This document shows positions 1 through 7,540 of a DNA stretch of 64,000 bases, one piece after another. The stretch comes from FEN-1073 sp963780865 (GTDB lineage: Bacteria; Chloroflexota; Anaerolineae; Anaerolineales; RBG-16-64-43), in contig CAWADT010000025.1 in NCBI GenBank assembly GCA_963780865.1, positions 14,615-78,614 on the forward strand, written 5' to 3'. Within the stretch, counting starts at the first letter, position 1; each line of letters starts with the position of its first letter. Below the pieces are notes generated by a model. The model did no database searches, was not told where the DNA came from, and saw only the letters and a list, made by a program, of their open reading frames with translations. The position numbers and the translations under genes are program-made.

Positions 1-177
1 CCGAGCGCCTTGCTGTCCATCCGGTATCCCATCGGCCGCCCGTCGGGCCCGACGGTGGGCAATTTAAAGAAGCGAGGTGAGCTCCGCCATCAGATCGCGC
101 ACCGGCGCGTCGTCTGGTACGTCAGCGGTGCGGGCGCCGCCGCTGGGTAAAACGATGGTCACGGATAAATCGGGCAT
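1..177 (-). CDS. Ubiquitin-like (YukD/EsaB-like) protein, partial, with +1 frameshift
   Basis: Small protein starting at 177 and running off the left edge. AAGGAG lies about nine bases before the ATG. The first 37 codons (strand LSVTIVLPSGG, a second strand, then helix VRDLMAELTSLL) end at a TAA at 66-64. Skipping one base after CTT (69-67) continues the fold as KLPTVGPDGRPMGYRMDSK, which resembles what follows the helix in YukD/EsaB-type ubiquitin-like proteins. I therefore read one gene with either an extra T or a +1 ribosomal shift. It follows the RING-like and E1-like genes on the same strand, so it is probably the modifier used by that set (inference). The C-terminus, where a conjugatable glycine would lie, is outside the window. 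The fold call is by pattern only. Confidence 0.6.
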
Positions 178-229
178 TGATGTTTACTCCTTGCGTTGGA
201 ATGACTTCGTTTGCGTCGACAGAAAAGAT

Positions 230-303
230 CTCACCGCTAAGGCGCAAAGGACGCGAAGAATTTATAAGTATTCCTTTGCGTTCTTTGCGACTTCGCGGTG
301 AAA
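230..303. repeat. Imperfect inverted repeat (TCACCGC...GCGGTGA)
   Basis: The left arm begins TCACCGCTAAGGCGCAAAGG and the right arm, read in reverse complement, begins TCACCGCGAAGTCGCAAAGA; they are separated by a short AT-rich centre. It fills most of the gap between the ubiquitin-like and RING-like genes. It may form a hairpin in the mRNA that separates the two genes. I saw no second copy in the window. Confidence 0.6.
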
Positions 304-347
304 GGTTTTTCTATGACCATCGCAAATAATCCCGCTTCACTGGCAGT

Positions 348-1082
348 TCACTCATGGTAGTGCGGAACCTGGCACATCCCGGTGATATCCCAGCAATCCT
401 TGTGGTGGCGGGTGTGGCAGATCGGGCAGACCACCACGCCGCGCGGATCCCTCGCCTCGATCGGCTGCAGGCAGTAGGGGCATTTGGATATCTCAGCCCC
501 GGTCAGGCGGATTTCGGCGCCGCGCCGCGCCCTTTGGAAGAACCGCAGGACGCCGCCGAAACGCCGGCGGGACGGGGGCGAGCCCTTCGCAAGCGGGGCG
601 GCAAGAATTTTCTTCTCCGGCGCAGCAGAGGCCGGCGGTTCCTGGGGAACCTCTCCGGCCGGCGCGGGCGCGGCGCGTTTCCTCCAGGCAACGAGGGCGA
701 GCGTGGAAGTTGCGACGCCGATTGCCATCAATCCCAACGCCCACCAATCCGGACGCCGCTCCGCGGGCAGGGTGGGATCGGCCCCGACCAGCCCCCGCGT
801 CAGCCAGCCCATGACCAACAAGCTCAGCAGCGTGGCGGTGACCGCGGCGGTCCATCGCAGCGGGAATGAAAACCGGCGGAAGAAAAGGCGGGAAAGGATT
901 CCCAGGACGAGACCGGCTCCCGCCGCGGCCGCGATCGCATACAGCCAAGCCGCGGTCGTATCGTTGATCACCCCGCCGATCGCGAAGCCTGCCGCCGTGA
1001 AACTGGCCAACAGCGCCAGCAGTTCCAACCGGAACAGCAGCAGAAACAAGCGCGGGGAGGAGTAGGGCTGGGATCCGCTCAC
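348..1082 (-). CDS. Membrane protein with C-terminal RING-like zinc finger
   Basis: A 244-residue protein starting at GTG, overlapping the E1-like stop by four bases (GTGA). Four hydrophobic segments (about residues 11-38, 45-67, 77-98 and 112-133) form a membrane domain. A Pro/Ala-rich linker follows, then a cytosolic treble-clef/RING-like module at 198-244: C201-x2-C204, C219-x2-C222, H226/H227, C230-W, C237 and H241/H243. Prokaryotic RING-like domains near E1-, E2- and ubiquitin-like genes are known (work of Burroughs, Iyer and Aravind). The tight coupling to an E1-like gene fits an E3-like adaptor that brings modification to the membrane. That role is inference; the metal-ligand pattern is seen directly. 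Another zinc-binding adaptor role remains possible. Confidence 0.75.
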   Translation of the reverse strand: MSGSQPYSSPRLFLLLFRLELLALLASFTAAGFAIGGVINDTTAAWLYAIAAAAGAGLVLGILSRLFFRRFSFPLRWTAAVTATLLSLLVMGWLTRGLVGADPTLPAERRPDWWALGLMAIGVATSTLALVAWRKRAAPAPAGEVPQEPPASAAPEKKILAAPLAKGSPPSRRRFGGVLRFFQRARRGAEIRLTGAEISKCPYCLQPIEARDPRGVVVCPICHTRHHKDCWDITGMCQVPHYHE

Positions 1083-2752
1083 GGCGCGTTTTCCTCCGGC
1101 GCGGACGTCTCGTCGTGGAAAACAATCCGGCCGGCCGCCGGGCGCATGTCCCCCTCATCCGGTTCCACGGCTTCCCCCAGGGAGATTCGATCCCGCAGCG
1201 GGACGGCGGAGACGGTCTCCGGACTTTCGAAATGCCGGAAGTGGAGCGTTTCGGCAAGGTCGCCGGTGAGTTCGTAGAACCGGAACTCGCTTGAGTTGCG
1301 CGCGCGCAAAATGTGGAGGGGAGGCACGCCGATGCTGGCAAGCGTCCGCTCCAGGAAGTTTTCGTCGCCGCGAATTTCATGCGTCAGCTCGGTTTCGCGC
1401 AACACGCCGCAGGACGGGCAATGGCCGGCTTCGAAGGTCACCGCTTCGAGCGGCCGCAGGACCTCCTCGCGGATGTGACAATTCGGGCAGGTGAGGGAGA
1501 GGATCAATTCCTGATCCAGCTCGATCACGGCGCCGGGCCCCAGATCCTGGCGCACTAGGCGCAGCATCTCGGAGAGGGTCGTGCGGGCAGCGCGCGCCGG
1601 AAGCTCGATCACCTCGCCGTAGACCCAATGGCTCTCGCAATCCTCGCGCGGGACGTAGGCGCTGGTGTGCATCTCGTTGGTGAGCCCGTTAAAATGAACG
1701 ACCTTGCCCGCTTCCACCGGCATCCCGTGGATCAGCTTGAGCGCTTCCTGGGCCTGCATGCCGCCGATGATCGACGCGATCGTGGGAGTGGTCGGAACTT
1801 TTCCCAGGAGGATGTTTTGGCGGGCGAGGAGCGGGCAGGAATAGCGCAGGGAAAGATCGCGCCGCGCCTGCTCGGTGAGCGTGCATTCAAAACAGGCTCC
1901 GCGGCCGGGGACGAACGTGCGCACCAGTCCCAAGAGCTCCTGGATGGCGCCGTCGACCCACGGCTTGTTCATCCAATAGCAGAAGCGGTTGAGCGCCAGC
2001 CGGGCTTCGCGGTTGTCGAGGCAGCCGATCACGGCGTCCATGCGCCGGATGATTCCCAGACCCAGTTGGGTAGTCACGTCTCCGTCGAGGTATTGGACGT
2101 GCACCTGTGGATTGAGGCCCCTGGCGCGCGAGGCGACGATCTGGGCTTTGCTCCGTTTGGTATCGCCGTCGCGGAAGAGCACCGAGCGGCTGAGGTTGGC
2201 CGCCTCGACGGTGTCGAAATCGACGATAAAAAGGTGGCCGACCCCCATCAGGGCGAGGTTCTTGATCACTTCGTTCCCGAGCGCGCCCGCGCCCACCACC
2301 ATCACTTTGGCGTCGCGGACCTTGTCCTTCTCCCACCAGGAAATAAATTCAAATGTCCCCAGCCGGTCGGTTCGCAGGTTGGGAACGTGGAGCGGTTTTT
2401 CCGAACTGGCGGGCAGGCGGCGCGGCCCGCTCGGCGCTTTTCCGCCGGGCGGTATTTTCTCCGCGCCCAGCAGGCGATAGGCGCCGGAAAGTTCGCGGGC
2501 GGATGCGAGGTTTTCGGCGTCGAGTTTGCACGCGAACCAACCCACCCCGGCCCGGGCTTCGATCAGGCCGTTTTCTTCCATCGCCTTGAGCGCCTCGCGC
2601 AGCGTCGCCCGGCTGATGTCCAGCTGCTGGATCAACTCCCTTTCGGACGGCAATTGGTCGCCGGCTTTAATCGACCCATCAAGCACTGAGCCCGATAGCC
2701 GCCCGGCGACCGCCTGTGATAATGAAACATGTCCGATCGGTGATATCTTCAT
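1079..2752 (-). CDS. GntR/FadR-type winged-helix fused to E1/ThiF-like activating enzyme
   Basis: A 557-residue protein. Residues 5-75 are a FadR-type winged helix (LPSERELIQQLDISRATLRE, then the GLIEARAGVG wing). Residues 125-360 are a ThiF/MoeB/E1 fold: GxGxxG at 154-159 (GAGALG), VDFDTVEAANLSR at 177-189, K202, and TPTIASIIGGMQAQEALKL at 322-340. C287-x2-C290 matches the first zinc pair; C422-x2-C425 and C445-x2-C448 supply further ligands. C306 in the YSCP loop is a candidate for the thioester cysteine. E1-like enzymes adenylate the C-terminus of a ubiquitin-like protein, and the next genes encode a RING-like and a ubiquitin-like protein. No Shine-Dalgarno precedes the ATG. A FadR-type palindrome lies at 2761-2787, so the protein may also regulate its own gene (inference). 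Confidence 0.85.
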   Translation of the reverse strand: MKISPIGHVSLSQAVAGRLSGSVLDGSIKAGDQLPSERELIQQLDISRATLREALKAMEENGLIEARAGVGWFACKLDAENLASARELSGAYRLLGAEKIPPGGKAPSGPRRLPASSEKPLHVPNLRTDRLGTFEFISWWEKDKVRDAKVMVVGAGALGNEVIKNLALMGVGHLFIVDFDTVEAANLSRSVLFRDGDTKRSKAQIVASRARGLNPQVHVQYLDGDVTTQLGLGIIRRMDAVIGCLDNREARLALNRFCYWMNKPWVDGAIQELLGLVRTFVPGRGACFECTLTEQARRDLSLRYSCPLLARQNILLGKVPTTPTIASIIGGMQAQEALKLIHGMPVEAGKVVHFNGLTNEMHTSAYVPREDCESHWVYGEVIELPARAARTTLSEMLRLVRQDLGPGAVIELDQELILSLTCPNCHIREEVLRPLEAVTFEAGHCPSCGVLRETELTHEIRGDENFLERTLASIGVPPLHILRARNSSEFRFYELTGDLAETLHFRHFESPETVSAVPLRDRISLGEAVEPDEGDMRPAAGRIVFHDETSAPEENAP

Positions 2753-2760
2753 TATTTAGC

Positions 2761-2787
2761 TGGTATGCTGGTCAGACCAGTATACCA
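2761..2787. promoter_or_regulatory. FadR-type palindromic operator upstream of E1-like gene
   Basis: Two 13-base arms (TGGTATGCTGGTC and GACCAGTATACCA) meet at A2774 with one mismatch. The core CTGGTC-A-GACCAG is the site form typical of FadR-subfamily GntR regulators (TGGTC-N-GACCA). It ends nine bases before the E1-like ATG, whose product carries that type of winged helix. A TTGACA box lies upstream on the minus strand (2818-2813), with TATAGA about 14 bases further on, so the palindrome overlies the transcription start region. Repression of its own operon is the simplest reading. Confidence 0.75.
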
Positions 2788-3208
2788 ACAATTCTATAAC
2801 TTTATTTGGGCTTGTCAATGGCCAATTTTGATAAAAAAAGGCTTTTTACCGAAAAAAAAGAGGAGATCCTCTCATTGGCAAGCCAATTTAATTCCCGACA
2901 ATTTGCTGCCAAATAAAAATTGCCTTGAAATTATTGAGTAGGTTGCCGGGTGGGGGTAAAAAGAAACTGGCGGGTATGGCATGGTCGGATTATCCAGACT
3001 ATTCCCATCCACCGGACGGGCAAAGTTTTTTCTCTGCAATCGGCGTGAAAAATGGGAAAGCGATATTTGAATCGTCGCGTGATTTCAAAAAAAATACGCT
3101 ATAATCCGCCCCAATAAGGTCGAGGGAGAAATTGCCATATTCTCCCGGAATTCCGGCGAGTTCCTCTGGGGAAGGAACCCAGCAAATCATTTTTCTCAAG
3201 GAGGAAAC
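2788..3208. other. AT-rich intergenic region with SBP promoter and leader
   Basis: Between the divergent E1-like operon and the ABC transporter. The left part holds the minus-strand TTGACA box. TATAAT at 3100-3105 is a good -10 for the binding-protein gene and implies a leader of about 100 bases. That leader contains a GGGAGAA/TTCTCCC hairpin from about 3124. I recognise no known riboswitch class in it. Confidence 0.45.
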
Positions 3209-3976
3209 ATGAAGGTTCGCTCGTTGGTGATTCTTTCCGTCCTTATGGTGGCCGCCATGCTGATCTCCAGCTGCAGCGGCGGCATATTGGGAGCCAAACC
3301 CAAGTACACTGTCGCCACAGACGCCACGTGGTACCCCTTCGAGTTTGTCGACGAGAACTCGAAGCAAATCGTCGGATTCGATATCGACCTGATGAAGGCG
3401 ATTGCGGACAAGGAAGGCATCCAGGTGGAATTCAAGAATGTCGCCTGGGAAGCGCTCCTGGCGGGCATGGCCCAATGCCAGTACGACATGGCCATCTCCT
3501 CGATCTCCATCACCGACGACCGCAAACCGAATATGCTGTTCTCGGATCCCTACTACACGGTCGGACAGCAGGTGGTCGTCGCCGCCGACAACACCACCAT
3601 TAAGGGCAAAGACGATCTGAGCGGCAAGAAGGTGGGCGCGCAGATTTCCACCACCGGCGCCATCGAGATTGGGAAGATTTCCGGCGCGACCCTCGTGAAC
3701 TTCGACACCATCGGCCTGGCTTTCCAGGCGCTGATGAACGGCAGCATCGACGCCGTGGTGGCGGATAACACGATGGCCCTGGGCTATGTCACCAAGTACT
3801 CCGACAAGCTGAAGGCCGCGGGAGATCCCTTCACCGGCGAGTCGATCGCCGTCGCCGTATGCAAAACCAAACCCGACCTCCTCAAGAAGATCAACGATGG
3901 TCTGGCCAAGGTGACAGCGGAGAACTTGATCGACACGCTCAATACCCAATGGGTGAAGAACCAAAAATTGCCGTAG
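3209..3976 (+). CDS. Polar amino-acid ABC transporter substrate-binding lipoprotein
   Basis: A 255-residue protein with an AAGGAGG Shine-Dalgarno directly upstream. A lipobox (MLISSC, cysteine at about 22) marks it as lipid-anchored. The body is a family-3 solute-binding protein: YTVATDATWYPFEF, then GFDIDLMKAIA, the DMAISSISIT segment and the FSDPYY motif, as in GlnH/ArtJ/HisJ proteins. It captures a polar or basic amino acid for the permease and ATPase that follow. A strong terminator lies between it and the permease gene, as is common when the binding protein must be made in excess. The exact amino acid cannot be told from sequence alone. Confidence 0.92.
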   Translation: MKVRSLVILSVLMVAAMLISSCSGGILGAKPKYTVATDATWYPFEFVDENSKQIVGFDIDLMKAIADKEGIQVEFKNVAWEALLAGMAQCQYDMAISSISITDDRKPNMLFSDPYYTVGQQVVVAADNTTIKGKDDLSGKKVGAQISTTGAIEIGKISGATLVNFDTIGLAFQALMNGSIDAVVADNTMALGYVTKYSDKLKAAGDPFTGESIAVAVCKTKPDLLKKINDGLAKVTAENLIDTLNTQWVKNQKLP

Positions 3977-3983
3977 GGTTTTT

Positions 3984-4019
3984 CCGCGGGGCGGATGAAA
4001 CGCCCCGCGGTTTTTTTTT
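3984..4019 (+). terminator. Strong intrinsic terminator between SBP and permease genes
   Basis: A perfect ten-base stem (CCGCGGGGCG / CGCCCCGCGG, 3984-3993 with 4001-4010) is followed by nine T residues. It should reduce read-through into the permease and ATPase, giving more binding protein than membrane complex. Confidence 0.9.
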
Positions 4020-4094
4020 ACGCGAAATCTACTCCGCCTGACCGAAGCCGCCAGGCTCGGGAGCGCCCTTCGATCACGCTTGGATGGTATGCCC

Positions 4095-4928
4095 ATGGAA
4101 AAAACCAAAAAAGAATTGGAGACGCTTCCGCAAAAAGAGATCGTCACCTCCCCCGGCGAAGAACTCGGGGCGCATATGGATCCCTGGTGGGGTCTGGTAA
4201 TCGGCGCGGTGCTGTTGTTAATCGTTCTGATCGTAGCGGTTCCGAATCCCTACGGCAGGATTTTCCGTTTTGTCTCCGACGGGATCAGCATCACGATCGT
4301 CACCACGATTGTCGCATTCGTTCTGATGATCTTCCTGGGTCTGCTGGGAGGGCTCGGGCGCAGTTCGAAAAACAAGCTGGTGTACGGGGTTGCTTCGCTC
4401 TACGTGGAAATCGTGCGCGGCATCCCGTTGCTGGTGCAATTGATTTTCTGGTACTACGCCTTCCCCGCCTTGGTGCAAGAGGCGGGGCACAAATTCAACA
4501 TTGCCTTCCTCTCGGAGTTTCAGGCCGCGGCATTGCCGATGGCGATCTTTGGCCTAACCATCTGTTACGGCGCCTATATGAGTGAAATCTTTCGGGCCGG
4601 GATTCAGAGCGTCCCCAAGGGACAAATTGAGGCGGCCCGCAGTCTGGGGATGAGCAACGGGCAGACGATGCAGCACGTGGTTCTGCCCCAGGCAGTGCGC
4701 ATGATTCTGCCCCCGGTGGGGAACGAGTTCGTCTCGCTCCTCAAGGATTCCTCCCTGGTGAGCGTGGTGGCCGTCTCCGACATGACCCGCCGCGGCCAGG
4801 AATTCATGGGCGCCACCTTTATCACGCTTCAGACCTGGGCGATGGTGGCGCTCCTGTACCTGGTGATGACGCTGTTCTCGGCGCGGATCGTCGCGTGGAT
4901 CGAAAAGCGCGTGAAGTATGAAAGGTGA
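4095..4928 (+). CDS. Polar amino-acid ABC transporter permease (HisM/GlnP family)
   Basis: An inner-membrane permease of about 277 residues. After a polar N-terminus with a first membrane helix (WWGLVIGAVLLLIVLIV) come the usual five helices of the HEQRo family. The EAA loop that docks on the ATPase is clear: EAARSLGMSNGQTMQHVVLP followed by AVRMILPP. Possible starts are TTG 4080, ATG 4089 and ATG 4095; the last has GGATGG at a reasonable distance. The stop overlaps the sequence just before the ATPase start. It probably works as a homodimer, since no second permease is present. Confidence 0.9.
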   Translation: MEKTKKELETLPQKEIVTSPGEELGAHMDPWWGLVIGAVLLLIVLIVAVPNPYGRIFRFVSDGISITIVTTIVAFVLMIFLGLLGGLGRSSKNKLVYGVASLYVEIVRGIPLLVQLIFWYYAFPALVQEAGHKFNIAFLSEFQAAALPMAIFGLTICYGAYMSEIFRAGIQSVPKGQIEAARSLGMSNGQTMQHVVLPQAVRMILPPVGNEFVSLLKDSSLVSVVAVSDMTRRGQEFMGATFITLQTWAMVALLYLVMTLFSARIVAWIEKRVKYER

Positions 4929-4932
4929 GACA

Positions 4933-5694
4933 ATGGAAAATCCAGCCGGCGCGGATCCGATTATTCGCATTGACAAGGTGGCCAAACGGTTCGGCGCCTG
5001 TGAAGCGTTGCGCGGGGTGAGCCTCGCGGTGAACCGCAAGGAAGTGGTGGTGATCATCGGCCCCTCCGGTTCCGGAAAATCCACCCTGCTGCGGTGCATC
5101 AACCGCCTGGAGGAATACGATTCCGGGCGGATCACGGTCGACGGCATTCCCTTGGATACCGCAAAAAACATTAACGCCGTCCGCACCGAAGTAGGGATGG
5201 TCTTCCAATCGTTTAATCTGTTTGCGCACCTGACCGCGCTCGAAAACATCACGCTCGCGCAGCGGATCATCCGCAAACGCAACCGCCGCGAGGCGGAGCG
5301 GGTGGCCCGGGAACTCCTCGAGAAGGTCGGCATCCCCGAAAAAGCCGATTTTCGTCCGGCGCAGCTTTCCGGCGGCCAGCAGCAGCGCGTCGCCATCGCG
5401 CGGGCGCTCGCGATGAATCCGCGGATCATGCTGTTCGACGAGCCCACCAGCGCGCTGGATCCGGAGATGATCAACGAAGTGGTGGAGGTCATGGAGAAAC
5501 TGGCGAACGAGGGCATGACGATGGTGGTGGTCTCCCACGAGATGGGATTCGCGCGGGCCGCGGCCGACCGAGTATTGTTTATGGACGAGGGTCAGTTCAT
5601 CGAAGAGGGAACTCCGGATGAGATGTTCGGACATCCGAAGCAGGAGCGGACGAAGGCATTCCTGGGGAAGGTCCTACATATTCACAATCAATAA
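4933..5694 (+). CDS. Polar amino-acid ABC transporter ATP-binding protein (GlnQ family)
   Basis: An ATPase of about 253 residues that energises the adjacent permease. Motifs in order are Walker A GPSGSGKST, Q-loop VFQSFNLF, signature LSGGQQQR, Walker B IMLFDEPTSALDPE and switch VVSHEMG. The PTSALDPE form is typical of amino-acid importers. I chose the ATG at 4933 because AAGGTGAG lies just before it; an in-frame ATG at 4918 overlaps the permease end. The gene closes the three-gene importer. Confidence 0.93.
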   Translation: MENPAGADPIIRIDKVAKRFGACEALRGVSLAVNRKEVVVIIGPSGSGKSTLLRCINRLEEYDSGRITVDGIPLDTAKNINAVRTEVGMVFQSFNLFAHLTALENITLAQRIIRKRNRREAERVARELLEKVGIPEKADFRPAQLSGGQQQRVAIARALAMNPRIMLFDEPTSALDPEMINEVVEVMEKLANEGMTMVVVSHEMGFARAAADRVLFMDEGQFIEEGTPDEMFGHPKQERTKAFLGKVLHIHNQ

Positions 5695-5792
5695 TTTAGA
5701 TTCTTTGTTAAATTACGGATGGGTTTAGGCTGCCGTGATTGAAAAAATGTGGCCTCGAAAATGAATAAAGGTGGCCGCTAAAATAAATAAAT

Positions 5793-5819
5793 GTAGCCGC
5801 GATCGTCGATCGCGGCTAC
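5793..5819. repeat. Perfect palindrome after the ABC operon
   Basis: Two 13-base arms (GTAGCCGCGATCG / CGATCGCGGCTAC) flank a single T. It lies between convergent genes (stop at 5694 and stop at 5852). There is no T-run, so it is at best a weak terminator; a small dispersed palindrome is equally likely. Confidence 0.6.
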
Positions 5820-5851
5820 AGACCCCGCCATGGATTTCACCCTGCGAATGG

Positions 5852-6487
5852 TTATTTCTTTTGCAACGCCTGTTCGAGCGCGGCGGCGGCGCGCTCCGCA
5901 GAATCCAGCCGCAAGCTGAGCGTCAGATCGCCGCGAGTCCGTTCCGTCACGCCGCGCACAAGATCCGTCGTGCGGCGCAATCCGCCCGTCAGCGCGTCCG
6001 GGTAATCCAGCGTCACCAGCAGCGAATAAATATCGTCCATAAGTCCCAGCAGCCGTTCCGCTTCGGCGTTGCCGCCGCGGCGCAGCATGTCCAAGGACCG
6101 CCGCCGCAGCTCCCCGGCCGCCTCGCCCAGACCGTTGAGGTAGGGGGCGATGTCCACTCCCAAATCCGCCGCGCTCGGCAACGGAAGCTCGCCCACCAGC
6201 GCAAAGACGATGCTCGCCTCCGACAGCTCCTTGAGCGCGTCCTGGGTGTATCCGGCGAAGTACAAGTCCGGATAGTCCGCGAGTCCCTGCTGCATCTCCT
6301 TGGCCTGGGTGCGGGCCTGGCGCAGATTCTCCTCGGCCAGCGCGCGCTCGTCGCGGTGAACCGCGCGGATGGCCAGCGACGAGTAGCGGATGACGGCGCG
6401 CGATTGTTCGAGCGCGCGGTCGCGGGCCGTGTTTTTGGCACGCAGCAGCGCGTGCATCTGTTCGCCGATCGCGTCCAATCCTTGCAT
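5852..6487 (-). CDS. Translin-family protein
   Basis: A mostly helical protein of 211 residues matching the translin/TRAX family as found in archaea and some bacteria. Landmarks are RAIRAVHRDE near the N-terminus, DLYFAGYTQDALKELSEAS in the middle, and the family signature YPDALTGGLRRTTDLVRG followed by ERTRGDLT. Translins bind single-stranded nucleic acids and in eukaryotes form the C3PO RNase with TRAX. I chose ATG 6487, which has GAAGGG upstream and starts four bases after the DUF3467 stop. The order ssb, DUF3467, translin suggests a shared single-strand nucleic-acid role (inference). Confidence 0.82.
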   Translation of the reverse strand: MQGLDAIGEQMHALLRAKNTARDRALEQSRAVIRYSSLAIRAVHRDERALAEENLRQARTQAKEMQQGLADYPDLYFAGYTQDALKELSEASIVFALVGELPLPSAADLGVDIAPYLNGLGEAAGELRRRSLDMLRRGGNAEAERLLGLMDDIYSLLVTLDYPDALTGGLRRTTDLVRGVTERTRGDLTLSLRLDSAERAAAALEQALQKK

Positions 6488-6491
6488 CGCG

Positions 6492-6842
6492 CTACCCTTC
6501 TTTCGGAGATTCCGGAGTGGAGTCTCCGGTCGGTTTTCCGAAGAGCTGTTCCGCGAGCGACGGCCCTTCCGGCATGCGGATCTCGCCGAATTGTTTTTCA
6601 AATTTGGCGAGGTTCTCGCCCAGCGCGCGGTGCAACGCCTTGGCGCAAAGGGGCGTTAGGATCACCCGCGCACAGATCCGCGCCTTCGGCATCGCCGGCA
6701 GGATCCGCGCGAAGTCGATCACAATCTCGGCCGGCGAATGCGCGATCAGCGCCAGGTTGGAGTACACCGGTTCGAGGGTTCCCGGCAGTTCGATCGGGAT
6801 CGGCCGCGGTGCGGCCGGGGGAGTTGATTGCGGTTCGCTCAT
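6492..6842 (-). CDS. DUF3467 family protein
   Basis: A 116-residue protein. After a Pro-rich N-terminus it carries the DUF3467 pattern: YSNLALIAHSPAEIVIDFAR, ICARVILTPLCAKALHRAL, then KFEKQFGEI. The family has no assigned function that I know of. ATG 6842 follows GAGGTG; GTG 6848 is an alternative start. It is tightly linked (four-base gap) to the translin gene and follows ssb on the same strand, though a palindrome separates it from ssb. Confidence 0.8.
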   Translation of the reverse strand: MSEPQSTPPAAPRPIPIELPGTLEPVYSNLALIAHSPAEIVIDFARILPAMPKARICARVILTPLCAKALHRALGENLAKFEKQFGEIRMPEGPSLAEQLFGKPTGDSTPESPKEG

Positions 6843-6855
6843 CGCCACCTCGCAA

Positions 6856-6880
6856 AAGGGCGGAGCATTGCTCCGCCCTT
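6856..6880 (-). terminator. Palindromic hairpin downstream of ssb
   Basis: Twelve-base arms (AAGGGCGGAGCA / TGCTCCGCCCTT) around one base, followed on the minus strand by four T residues. It probably ends or attenuates ssb transcription before DUF3467. Confidence 0.6.
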
Positions 6881-6886
6881 GCTGTT

Positions 6887-7306
6887 TTAGAAGGGTATTT
6901 CCTCTTCCGTTGTCGGAGCTGGAGCGGCGCCGGTATCGCCGCCTTCCCCGCCGACATCCTGCTTCTGGCCGAGGAAACGCACGGTCTCGGCGTTCACTTC
7001 GAAGGAAGCGCCGATTTCGCCATTTTGCCGTTTGAACGTGCGCGGCCCGCCGGTTTGACGGTCACAAACCAGGCGTCCTTCGACCAGAACCTGCCTGCCT
7101 TTGGCAAGATATTGTTTGCACACTTCCGCCTGTTTGCCCCACACGGAAATGCGGAACCAGATGGTCTCTTCCACGTTTTGCCCGTCCGAACCCGTGTAGC
7201 GGCGATTGCTGGCAACCGAAAAGGATGTCACCGGCTGGCCGCCGGGCGTATAACGCATTTCCGGATCTTTGCCCAAATTTCCCACCAGGATGATTTTATG
7301 AAACAT
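6887..7306 (-). CDS. ssb: Single-stranded DNA-binding protein
   Basis: A 139-residue SSB that coats single-stranded DNA in replication and repair. The OB fold begins MFHKIILVGNLGKDPEMRYT, with WFRISVWGKQAE and the KGRQVLVEGRL strand. A short linker leads to the acidic tip EEEIPF, which recruits partner proteins. The start at 7306 has GGGGAGGAG just upstream; an in-frame ATG further up lacks support. It heads a small cluster with DUF3467 and translin. Confidence 0.95.
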   Translation of the reverse strand: MFHKIILVGNLGKDPEMRYTPGGQPVTSFSVASNRRYTGSDGQNVEETIWFRISVWGKQAEVCKQYLAKGRQVLVEGRLVCDRQTGGPRTFKRQNGEIGASFEVNAETVRFLGQKQDVGGEGGDTGAAPAPTTEEEIPF

Positions 7307-7540
7307 GGCTCCTCCCCTTGAATTTCGTTTTCCCTGCCGGCGCGGCAAAGGGATGAATGGATTCTACCCTCGAAAAGAGAATTTTCAAAGAAGACCGGCG
7401 GGTTTAAGCGGAGGGATCGGGTTGGATGGAGCGGATCCCTCCTCAGGTGCCCCCTTCGCCGGGGAGCAGGGTGTTTTTTTTCTATCCCCCTGGCGGCTTT
7501 CGGCTCGGGCTCTATATAATGAAGGCGGAGGGCATTCCGA

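Noticed and set aside
1628..2689. Long plus-strand open frame of 353 codons
   Set aside because: It lies wholly antisense to the E1-like gene and its product has no family features; high GC content keeps the opposite strand open.
3106..3208. Possible riboswitch in the leader of the amino-acid binding protein gene
   Set aside because: Only simple hairpins are visible; no known aptamer pattern could be matched.
5771..7321. Plus-strand open frame of 516 codons
   Set aside because: Covers translin, DUF3467 and ssb on the other strand, all of which have clear family motifs and ribosome sites.
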